Positions 45,809 through 52,958 of a DNA stretch of 64,000 nt are shown here, piece after piece (positions within the stretch are counted from its first letter, which is position 1; the number at the start of each line of letters is the position of its first letter). The translations under genes and the position numbers were made by a program. The notes beneath the pieces were generated by a model that did not search any database, had not been told where the DNA came from, and saw only the letters and a program-made list of their open reading frames with translations. The stretch is from KBS-96 sp964247975 (lineage in GTDB: Bacteria; Acidobacteriota; Terriglobia; Bryobacterales; Bryobacteraceae): positions 1-64,000 of the forward strand of contig CAXTWH010000018.1 of NCBI GenBank assembly GCA_964247975.1. The letters run 5' to 3'.

Positions 45809-46666
45809 ATGCGACACAAAATCATCAGCACACCGCCGATTGACCCTGGCCGCATTTTCGCCGTGGACCTGGAGGACAAGGGGCCTGGAGCTAGAGCTAG
45901 TCTAATTTCGCTGGCAATTCATACAGCAATTGTAGCGGTGGTGATTACGCTGCTTGCTGCTTCCACTTCGTTTGTGCCAAGAGCGCCGCGCGTGGTGATG
46001 CTGCAGGAAAGTAAGCTGCTGGACCCTGTACTTCCTGTGGTTCAAAGCGGAGCGCAGAGTGGCAGCCTGAGCAGTAGCCGCCAGCAAACCCGTCCTGCGC
46101 GTGGAATCATGCCGCCCTCAACAAAAGTTCGCGCTCCGTTTGCTTCCCTGCGAATTCCTTCTGTGCAGCCGCGTTTAGCTGTTTCTCCTTCTTTGCTTGC
46201 GCCATCACCGCCGCCTATTGAACCAAACCTGCATTACGGCGATCCAAACAGTGGAATTCAGTTCTTATCAGCCGGTTGGGGTAGCAGCGGCGGCATTGGA
46301 ACAGGCCCAGGTTTCAATGGAGGCAATTCAAACAGCAACTTGGCTGGTAAGACGGGAAATCTGGAACACGGCGGTATGGTGTTCAGCGTCAGCGATGTTT
46401 CCGTCATCCCGGTGTTGATCTACAAAGTGGACCCTGAATATACGGAACAAGCAAAATTGTCGAAGTACCAGGGAACGGTGTTGTTGGATCTAGTGATTGA
46501 TAAGGAAGGGCATCCTCAACAGATACGAGTTGCGCGTTCGTTGGGTTTGGGACTGGATGAAAAGGCGGTGGAAGCTGTGCGGCATTGGCGTTTTCGTCCG
46601 GGAATTAAAGATGGGGAAACGGTGGACGTTGCCGCCAACGTGGAAGTGAATTTCCAATTATTTTAA
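45809..46666 (+). CDS. TonB-family energy-transducer protein
   Basis: A 285-residue protein with one N-terminal membrane helix (LISLAIHTAIVAVVITLLAAST, about residues 28-50). A Pro/Ser-rich periplasmic spacer follows (SPSLLAPSPPPIEPN), then a C-terminal TonB domain: VIPVLIYKVDPEYTEQAKLSKYQGTVLLDLVIDKEGHPQQIRVARSLGLGLDEKAVEAVRHWRFRPG shows YxPEY, QGTV and the WRFRPG signature. It likely couples energy to a TonB receptor such as the one at 52959. ATG 45809 is preferred over the TTG frame at 45785. No exbB/exbD is nearby. Confidence 0.88.
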   Translation: MRHKIISTPPIDPGRIFAVDLEDKGPGARASLISLAIHTAIVAVVITLLAASTSFVPRAPRVVMLQESKLLDPVLPVVQSGAQSGSLSSSRQQTRPARGIMPPSTKVRAPFASLRIPSVQPRLAVSPSLLAPSPPPIEPNLHYGDPNSGIQFLSAGWGSSGGIGTGPGFNGGNSNSNLAGKTGNLEHGGMVFSVSDVSVIPVLIYKVDPEYTEQAKLSKYQGTVLLDLVIDKEGHPQQIRVARSLGLGLDEKAVEAVRHWRFRPGIKDGETVDVAANVEVNFQLF

Positions 46667-46679
46667 GTTGACTGTTCGC

Positions 46680-47162
46680 TTATTTTTCCTGGAAGTATCG
46701 CCAGAACACATTCGCCACCGCCAGCACCGGAACGGCAAGCAGAAAACCGAGCGGGCCAAACAAAGCACTGCCCGCGATCAGCGCAAAAAACACCAGCAGG
46801 GGGCGTAAGCCGAGCGGCTTACCCAGAAGTTTCGGCGTTAGATAGAATCCTTCAATTCCTTGCACCACTACCCAGGTTGCGAAAACAATCAAAAACTGAG
46901 TTAAGGTCAGATCCGTGAAAAAGGCTATTGCCGCTGCGATACCGAGGCCGATCAACGAGCCGATGCGTGGAATAACGTTACAGGCTCCGGCCAGAACAGC
47001 CACTAACACAAACCACGGCATGTGAGCGAACGCAAAACCAATGGCGTAAAGCACCGTGACCAGAGCCGCAATCAGAACTTGTCCCTTGACGTAGATTCCC
47101 AACACGCGCACCGATTCGCGAAATGGGTTGTGAATCGGAGGCTGCTTGTTGTTCATGGCCAT
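46680..47162 (-). CDS. AI-2E-family permease, half-length
   Basis: The 160 residues match only the C-terminal half of the AI-2E transporter family, which is usually about 350 residues. GQVLIAALVTVLYAIGFAF, PRIGSLIGLGIAAAIAF, VVQGIEGFYLTPKLLGKPLGLRPLLVFFALIAGSALFGPLGFLLAVPVLAVANVFW are recognisable, with four or five helices. ATG 47162 lies 37 bp from the divergent gene start region, so no room exists for the N-terminal half. It is either a natural short form or a truncated relic that stayed open. Confidence 0.72.
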   Translation of the reverse strand: MAMNNKQPPIHNPFRESVRVLGIYVKGQVLIAALVTVLYAIGFAFAHMPWFVLVAVLAGACNVIPRIGSLIGLGIAAAIAFFTDLTLTQFLIVFATWVVVQGIEGFYLTPKLLGKPLGLRPLLVFFALIAGSALFGPLGFLLAVPVLAVANVFWRYFQEK

Positions 47163-47268
47163 GATTGTACGGCATTACGACTCTGCTGTTTGATTTGAGG
47201 TGGAATACGTAAACATGGCGAAACTGACCTCTTGTATTTGCGTCGAACGTGACGAAGGTTTAAAATCA

Positions 47269-47838
47269 ATGCCCGTTTTACATGAATTGTTAGTGGAAGA
47301 ATTGCAAGACCTGCTCCATGCGGAAACTCAGTTAACCAAGGCGCTTCCCAAAATGGCGAAAGCGGCCAAAGATCCGGCGCTGAAGCAAGCTTTTGTGAAG
47401 CACGCTGAAGAAACTAAAGAGCAGGTGGAGCGTTTGAAGCAGGTGTTTGAACGCTTGGGCGCGAAAGCAAAAGCCAAACCCTGCAAAGCCATGATTGGCC
47501 TGGTGGAAGAAGCTGAAGAAACCATCGCGGAAGGCAAGGAAAAAGATCCGATTGCCGCTGACTTGGCGTTGATTGTGGCGGCTCAGAAAGTGGAGCATTA
47601 CGAGATTTCCGGGTACGGCACCGTGCGCGAGATGGCCGAACAGATGGGCGAGAAGAAGGTCGCTAAATTACTGGGGCAAACTCAAACCGAAGAAGAAAAA
47701 GCCGATAAACTGCTGACTAAAGTGACGCAACCACTTTTGAAGAAGGCAGTTAAAAAAGATAAGGGAGCAGCAGTGGAAGAACCGGAACAGGAAGAAGAGG
47801 GAACCGAAGCCGAAGAACCGGAAACAACAGAAGCTTAA
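47269..47838 (+). CDS. DUF892 (YciE/YciF) ferritin-like protein with acidic tail
   Basis: Residues 1-150 form the four-helix YciE/F-type bundle: LHELLVEELQDLLHAETQLTKALPKMAKAA, HAEETKEQVERLKQVFERLG, AQKVEHYEISGYGTVREMAEQMG and LLGQTQTEEEKADKLLTKV. Carboxylate/His ligands typical of ferritin-like proteins are spread over the helices. A charged tail of about 40 residues ends in runs of Glu and Pro (EEPEQEEEGTEAEEPE). Related proteins respond to stress, but the iron role is unproved. Longer frames start at ATG 47215 and TTG 47200. Confidence 0.82.
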   Translation: MPVLHELLVEELQDLLHAETQLTKALPKMAKAAKDPALKQAFVKHAEETKEQVERLKQVFERLGAKAKAKPCKAMIGLVEEAEETIAEGKEKDPIAADLALIVAAQKVEHYEISGYGTVREMAEQMGEKKVAKLLGQTQTEEEKADKLLTKVTQPLLKKAVKKDKGAAVEEPEQEEEGTEAEEPETTEA

Positions 47839-47862
47839 TTAACAGGATTTTATTTCGTTGAT

Positions 47863-47904
47863 TCGGGAGCGGCATTCTTGTAATTGCTCCCGATTTGTTG
47901 TTTG
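47863..47904 (+). terminator. Terminator after DUF892 gene
   Basis: TCGGGAGC (47863-47870) and GCTCCCGA (47886-47893) form a perfect 8-bp stem, followed by TTTGTTGTTTGG on the plus side. It lies between the convergent DUF892 and DUF2442 genes. Confidence 0.65.
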
Positions 47905-47906
47905 GA

Positions 47907-48189
47907 TTAAAGGATCCATTTTCCATTCTGTTTGATTTCCACATACATCGCGTCAGGGGCTAAATCTATTTCACCAGGCCATGTCACCGCGCCGTAATGC
48001 ACCTGTACTTGGGCAAAACAATGGGGATCAGCAAGTTTTGCAAATACACCAGCCTGCGGAGAATGAACAAGAGTATTCATTCTCAACATGCTCTTCAGTT
48101 CCATCGTTAAAGCGGACAAATAATTGGAATCCATCAAGTGCCGTGACTTCAGTTATGTCATCCGGCTGGTTGCAGATGATAGAAGTCAT
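47907..48189 (-). pseudogene. DUF2442 gene with a frameshift
   Basis: The family pattern DITEVTALDGFQLFVRFNDGTEEH is read from ATG 48189 in one frame, and AGVFAKLADPHCFAQVQVHYGAVTWPGEIDLAPDAMYVEI in another. The expected join DGTxxxV-D-LxxLL-GVFAPLxDP is broken by one base near 48070-48080. The ATG overlaps the stop of the GH42 gene (ATGA), so a single-base sequencing error would restore a 93-residue protein. DUF2442 proteins often sit beside DUF4160 proteins in toxin-antitoxin-like pairs; no DUF4160 gene is seen here. Frame evidence is direct; the family call is from pattern. Confidence 0.6.
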
Positions 48190-50264
48190 TGCCAGATCGC
48201 TACGCCGCCGGGAGGAATCACGGCAGAGCCAGACAAGAACTTCGTTTGCGCGGGAACAGGCACCGTTTGTTCCGTATCGGTGAAATTCGTTGCGACCCAG
48301 AAGCCGTCCCGCCAGTCGATCATTAAATTAATGGGAAGTCGCGCCGGTTTTGCTCCACTGTCTTCATAAATCTTGTGGATTATGTCCGCTTCCAACTGCC
48401 CATCCTCAGTATCGACGCCCACGTAAACCACTTGACCTTTACCAAGGGGATGCCGCACGACGGCGGCGCTTCCTTTGTAAAACTGGTCAGCGTAGGTAGC
48501 GAGTGTTTCCGTGCCGGAACGCGGTTCCAGAACATCGGCCCAGCTTCCCCATTGGTAGTTTTTGCCGTTGAAGCTGACCTGCCCGTTTCGTCCCTCGGGC
48601 AGAACGTCATATTTCGGAATGGCCGCGCCTGCCAGGTTGTAAATCGGTTCGGCCCACAACGATTCCCAAATGTGGCCGCGCCGGTCTTTCTGCCCACTGC
48701 GGCAAGTTAAAACCAGCACTCCGCCGCGGGAAACAAAATCCTGGAACCGGTGAATCAGTTCTTGGTCAATCAACTGGTAAGAAGGGGCGATCAGATATTT
48801 GTATTTGTTGAAGTCTTTTTCTTCCGTAATGACATCTACCGGCGCTTGGGCTGATTTCAACGCGCGGTAATATTTCATCCAATGCTGCGTGGTGTTCCAG
48901 CGCAGCGTTTGTTTGTGGTTATCCATATCCCAACGGTTTTCAAAGCTGTAAAGAAACGCCGTGCGCCGTTTTTCATAGTCGGCTGGCGGCGCGGCATTCG
49001 GCATATGCGCTTTACGCAGTGCCGCCACGTCTTGGATGGATTGCACAAACTCCTTGCCGCCGGGCGCCAGCGTAACCCCGTCCGGTTCCACGATAGTTTT
49101 GTGATAAAGCTCGTCTCCGGCCAGCGGCTGCCGATACCGGTACACGCAGACGATGCGCGCTCCTAAGGCAAAGCCGCGCATGATCCAGGCATGAATCACG
49201 CCGGGTAGCGGCCAGGGATTCACAGGTGCCCAGTTCACTTGGCCGGGCTGTAGTTCCATCGCGCCTTCCACACCGCTTCCCAGGTTGCGCAGAAAGTCGT
49301 GGGTAAAGGAAACCTGCGCTGGGTCTCCCATGCGGAAGCCTAGTTCGCCTTGGAATAAGCCGCCGCTCACGGGGTACATGGTAAATGTGGTGAGGTCCAA
49401 ATCCTTTTCTGAAAATGCCGGATTGATCAGCTCATAGTTCATCATGAAGTTCGTGGTAATCCACTGGTTCTTCACGTGGCGGCGCAGAACGGAAGCCTGG
49501 AAGCGCAGATAGTTAGCGGCTTCGCCGGCAAACCAGCGATGCAGGTCCAGCATGGCATGAGGGTTTGGACTGGCGGGTAGATCCTGCGGATTGGGCATTT
49601 GAATCTGGTCAAAGCCGGAATACATCTGCGACCAGAATGAATTGCCCCAATCCGTATTCAGCCGGTTCACGGTGCCGTATTTCTCTTGTAGCCACGACCG
49701 AAACGCGTTCTGCGAAGCGGGCGCGTAAGACATACCCGCGCCGTAATGAGAAAGCTCATTATCCAGTTGCCAGCCCCAGACCGTCGGGTTGCTTCCATAA
49801 TGCTCAGCGAGCTTTTCCACGATTTTCTCCACGTAGCTGCGATAAACCGGCGAACTCCAGTCAGCCTGCTCGCGCGCGCCGTGTTCCATGCGCGTACCGT
49901 CGGCGCGCACCATCAGGATTTCAGGATGACTACGTGAAAGCCAAACCGGCGGCGTGGCGCTTGGCGTACAAAGAACGACCTTCAGATCATGCTTCTGCGC
50001 GAGAGCCACTGCTCGATCAAACCAGGAAAAATCATAATGGCCTTCCTGGGGTTCGAAAAACGCCCAGGCAAACTCTCCCATGTGGATGTACTCGAAGCCA
50101 AGCTTTTTGATGTTGGCGATGTCGCGCTCCCACTGCGCTTCCGGCCACGCTTCCGGGTAATAGTACACACCGACCGTCATTAACCGGTCCGGCGGAAACC
50201 AAGTGCTCACTTGAGCAAAAGCGAAACAGGCCAAGGCGAAAAATAAAAGAAGAAGTATCCTCAT
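48186..50264 (-). CDS. Secreted beta-galactosidase, GH42
   Basis: The 692-residue protein has a signal peptide (LLLLFFALACFAFAQ). The GH42 barrel contains VGVYYYPEAWPEAQWERDI, FAWAFFEPQEGHYDFSWFD, TPSATPPVWL, the acid/base Glu170 in GWQLDNELSHYG, and the nucleophile Glu337 in MELQPGQVNW. It continues into a trimerisation-type beta-domain (ITEEKDFNKYKYLIAPSYQLIDQELI) and a C-terminal beta domain. It should cleave terminal beta-galactosides outside the cytoplasm, since most GH42 enzymes are cytosolic. It is monocistronic except for the overlapping DUF2442 relic. Confidence 0.92.
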   Translation of the reverse strand: MRILLLLFFALACFAFAQVSTWFPPDRLMTVGVYYYPEAWPEAQWERDIANIKKLGFEYIHMGEFAWAFFEPQEGHYDFSWFDRAVALAQKHDLKVVLCTPSATPPVWLSRSHPEILMVRADGTRMEHGAREQADWSSPVYRSYVEKIVEKLAEHYGSNPTVWGWQLDNELSHYGAGMSYAPASQNAFRSWLQEKYGTVNRLNTDWGNSFWSQMYSGFDQIQMPNPQDLPASPNPHAMLDLHRWFAGEAANYLRFQASVLRRHVKNQWITTNFMMNYELINPAFSEKDLDLTTFTMYPVSGGLFQGELGFRMGDPAQVSFTHDFLRNLGSGVEGAMELQPGQVNWAPVNPWPLPGVIHAWIMRGFALGARIVCVYRYRQPLAGDELYHKTIVEPDGVTLAPGGKEFVQSIQDVAALRKAHMPNAAPPADYEKRRTAFLYSFENRWDMDNHKQTLRWNTTQHWMKYYRALKSAQAPVDVITEEKDFNKYKYLIAPSYQLIDQELIHRFQDFVSRGGVLVLTCRSGQKDRRGHIWESLWAEPIYNLAGAAIPKYDVLPEGRNGQVSFNGKNYQWGSWADVLEPRSGTETLATYADQFYKGSAAVVRHPLGKGQVVYVGVDTEDGQLEADIIHKIYEDSGAKPARLPINLMIDWRDGFWVATNFTDTEQTVPVPAQTKFLSGSAVIPPGGVAIWQ

Positions 50265-50418
50265 GCGGTAAGTTCCGACTTGTTCAGAATAGCCAAACCT
50301 GCTTCAGGACCTTCCTTCGAAAAACTTCTTCAGAAAAATCATTCCGTTCTGCGGCTAAAGTTTTTGCTGGTTTCCCCGATGCGTAACCTGTACCGCTACT
50401 GCGGTGAAAGAGGATTCA

Positions 50419-50946
50419 ATGAAAGTAAAATCTTGCCTCCGTTTTGCTGCTTTTGCCGCAGTACTGAGTTCTTCCGCGATGTATGCGCAGTCTCCTGCGC
50501 AGCCCGGCCAAATCGCTCTGCGCGTAGCAGGAACTGATGGCGCGGTGGAAGGAAGCGAGCCGATCCGCATTTCTCCTACCGGGGAAACGCCTTATGGCAA
50601 CTTCCGCGCTACTCACCCGTATCGCGGATATCACGATGAAGACAGGCGTTCGAAGACAGTTTGGGAGGTCAGCATGGCGGCGATGGTTGGCGCTTCCGCT
50701 TTCGACGCGTTCTCTTCAATGGGAAAATCAGAAAGCAATCCGTTGCTGCGCAGTTCTGACGGCAATTTCGGCGCGAAAGGTATTGCCATCAAAGCCGGTC
50801 TGGCTGGCGCTTCGCTGTTTCCTCAGTATCTGCTTCGGAACCGCAAAGATTTGAGAAAAGTGTTCACCGTAGTGAACTTCATCGACGCAGGCATTTTCAC
50901 CGGTGTCGGCGTACACAACCTGGGCATTAAATCAGCAGCTAGATAA
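50419..50946 (+). CDS. Exported protein of unknown function
   Basis: The 175-residue product has a signal peptide (SCLRFAAFAAVLSSSAMYAQ), a linker (AGTDGAVEGSEPIRISPTGETPYGNF), then a conserved-looking block SKTVWEVSMAAMVGASAFDAFSSMGKSESNPLLRSSDG and FGAKGIAIKAGLAGASLFPQYLLRNRKDLRKVFTVVNFIDAGIFTG with two or three helical hydrophobic segments. ATG 50419 has GAGG nine bases upstream; 50404 is less likely. No domain is recognised. It is followed by a perfect terminator and is divergent from the GH42 gene. Confidence 0.7.
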   Translation: MKVKSCLRFAAFAAVLSSSAMYAQSPAQPGQIALRVAGTDGAVEGSEPIRISPTGETPYGNFRATHPYRGYHDEDRRSKTVWEVSMAAMVGASAFDAFSSMGKSESNPLLRSSDGNFGAKGIAIKAGLAGASLFPQYLLRNRKDLRKVFTVVNFIDAGIFTGVGVHNLGIKSAAR

Positions 50947-50953
50947 TTTTTCT

Positions 50954-50995
50954 GAAAGGCCGCCGAAAATTTACTTGAGCGGCCTTTCCGCTTTT
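50954..50995 (+). terminator. Intrinsic terminator
   Basis: GAAAGGCCGC (50954-50963) and GCGGCCTTTC (50979-50988) form a perfect 10-bp stem, followed by CGCTTTT. Confidence 0.8.
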
Positions 50996-51294
50996 CCACC
51001 CACTACACCCGTCCAAAAATACTGCCCCACTAGCTCAGATTTTTCCTAGTTGCAGAATGCTTCCATCCTCATCTGGCCAAGATTCTCAGTTTCCTATTTC
51101 CAGCTTGTATCGGTAAGTCGTTGGTGGTTCGATAGGATTTTTCCGAAGGACGTTTATTTCAACCGGAAAAGTCAATTCAAATGTGCCGAGCCACTGTCAT
51201 ACAAAGCTGATTATTATTTTGTAATCAATAACTTGCGTCTATAATGGAGACGCTCTAAGACCCATGAAGGTCGGGGCATTGAGTTGGAGTAACG
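50996..51294 (+). promoter_or_regulatory. Leader and promoter region of FecR-like gene
   Basis: This 299-bp stretch holds a consensus -10 (TATAAT, 51240-51245) with only a weak -35 (about 51217-51222). A GACC/GGTC mini-hairpin (51259-51275 region) precedes the Shine-Dalgarno GGAG before ATG 51295. A 64-codon ORF at 51050 has no support. Confidence 0.5.
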
Positions 51295-51945
51295 ATGAAA
51301 TTAACTGGCATAAAGATAGTCGCGCTGGTAGCCGCTATGTCGGCTTTATCAGGGTATGCTGCCACGCCGGCGATTGGTGTCGCTTCCGCTTTCGGAAGCT
51401 TTACCGTCAATAGCACAACAGCAAACGGCAATTCGAGTATTTATGACGGTTCGCAGGTCAACACCGGCGCAACCGCAAGTCAAATTTTCCTGCAAGGCGG
51501 CCCTAGCGTGATGCTGGCTACCAACACAGGCGCAACCATTTACAACGATCATCTGGTGCTTTCCCAAGGCGCGGTTCGCGTCGACAACATGGGCAAGTAC
51601 GATGTGCAGGCGCTCGGCTACCGGGTTACTGCGGATGATCCTAATGCCCAGGCCGCCGTGCGTTTGCGCGAAGGCTCAGTGGAAATCGCATCTATGACCG
51701 GCGTGGTGAAAGTTTTCGATTCTAACGGTGCGATGCTCACCCGCATGGGTGCAGGAACGGCTTCTTCCTTTAAAACGGGGCAGACCGGCGCCAGCGGTTC
51801 GGACAGCAACAGCGGCGGTCACGCAGCGGGAGCTGTTGGAGGCGGCAGCTCGCATGTTCTCCTGTATACCGGGATTGTGGCGGCAGTTGCGGCTGCGGCC
51901 GTAGGCGGCGTCGCTTACTTGAATTCAAACAGCAGCAGTCGCTAA
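51295..51945 (+). CDS. FecR-like exported protein with C-terminal membrane helix
   Basis: The 216 residues have a signal peptide (KIVALVAAMSALSGYAA). A FecR-type beta domain follows: SAFGSFTVNSTTANGNSSIYDGSQVNTGATASQIFLQGG, VMLATNTGATIY, LSQGAVRVDN and AAVRLREGSVEIASMTGVVKVFD. A Gly/Ser/His linker leads to a C-terminal helix (LLYTGIVAAVAAAAVGGVAYL). Similar proteins are frequent in Acidobacteria, often unlinked to iron uptake. No sigma factor or receptor gene adjoins it. GGAG seven bases upstream supports ATG 51295. Confidence 0.78.
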   Translation: MKLTGIKIVALVAAMSALSGYAATPAIGVASAFGSFTVNSTTANGNSSIYDGSQVNTGATASQIFLQGGPSVMLATNTGATIYNDHLVLSQGAVRVDNMGKYDVQALGYRVTADDPNAQAAVRLREGSVEIASMTGVVKVFDSNGAMLTRMGAGTASSFKTGQTGASGSDSNSGGHAAGAVGGGSSHVLLYTGIVAAVAAAAVGGVAYLNSNSSSR

Positions 51946-51955
51946 GTATAAACAA

Positions 51956-51996
51956 AAAGAACGGCTTTTCCCAGTTGAAAACCGTTCTTTCTGTTT
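51956..51996 (+). terminator. Intrinsic terminator
   Basis: AAAGAACGG-C-TTTTC (51956-51970) pairs with GAAAA-CCGTTCTTT (51977-51990) with one bulge, followed by CTGTTT. Confidence 0.75.
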
Positions 51997-52102
51997 CATT
52001 GTCTGATTGTCTAAATCATTCCATATAATAGTCCGGACACTCAGGCTATTTGTTTTGCCATACTAAACCGATGGCTTCTGTTCGCTACATTGTCAATCGC
52101 GC

Positions 52103-52759
52103 CTAAACCTTTCCTAGCGCACCATTTCGCTTTAAAGATACTTGACGCAGCGCCAGAATGTGATTGCTGAAAGCGAACGGAACCAGAAATTGCGGGATGA
52201 GCCCTGTGGGATAAAGATCCACTGTGTTCGGATGATCGAACGCAAACAACTGCATTGGTGACGCTGAGCTTGTGAATCCGAAGAAGAACGCGCTAATGAA
52301 ATCGGCAATGCCCACCATCGCAACCAAGTAAACCGCATTAAGCGGTATCGTTTTGTCGCGGTATTGCCAAAGGACCCCTGCCGCGATCAATGCGACCAGC
52401 ACGTCGCCTGCACCGGCAGGCCAAGCAAAAATTCCCGGCAGCGTTCCCCGCCACCATTCTAGAAGGAAAATCGCGCCAATAGCTCGAAACAGTTGTAGCG
52501 CTATTAGAATCCTCTGCGAAAAACCGGGGCCAATCAGCCATGAAGCAAAGAAGGAGATGACCACCACGGGCACAACGAAATAGAAGAGAGTGGTCAGGGC
52601 GCTGCCAGCGAACAAAGGCCAGTCAATCCGAAAACGGACAACTGCGTACATCATTGCAGTCCAAAGTAGTGCAACGGTGAAAAGCGATAAGTGTTTGCCC
52701 CTGCTATGACCTTGCCATAAAATCCACGTAAACCAAGATGGAGCTGCTGTTGAATACAG
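52103..52759 (-). CDS. Membrane protein of unknown function, possible CTG start
   Basis: The protein has six or seven hydrophobic helices: LSLFTVALLWTAMMYAVV, PLFAGSALTTLFYFVVPVVVISFFASWL, ILIALQLFRAIGAIFLLEWW, AGDVLVALIAAGVLWQY, NAVYLVAMVGIADFISAFFF and GLIPQFLVPFAFSNHILALR. The domain is not recognised. ATG 52654 has no ribosome site. The same frame stays open upstream for 35 codons to CTG 52759, which has AAGGAG five bases before it and a TGA just beyond, so CTG may be the true start (218 residues). The start remains open. Confidence 0.6.
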   Translation of the reverse strand: MYSTAAPSWFTWILWQGHSRGKHLSLFTVALLWTAMMYAVVRFRIDWPLFAGSALTTLFYFVVPVVVISFFASWLIGPGFSQRILIALQLFRAIGAIFLLEWWRGTLPGIFAWPAGAGDVLVALIAAGVLWQYRDKTIPLNAVYLVAMVGIADFISAFFFGFTSSASPMQLFAFDHPNTVDLYPTGLIPQFLVPFAFSNHILALRQVSLKRNGALGKV

Positions 52760-52958
52760 GATTACTCCTTCAGTTCATGGGCTGTAAGAAAACTCAGACA
52801 CAGCATTGATTGTATGCCGTCACTGGAATGGTCTTGGGCATTACCAACCCTCAGCCGTATATCAGGAGCCCAAAACCATAAGATTGATGCAGGATCTGAG
52901 ACCGAATCAACAGTTGGTCTGAGTGTCCAGCCTACTATGTGGAACGATTTAAAACACG

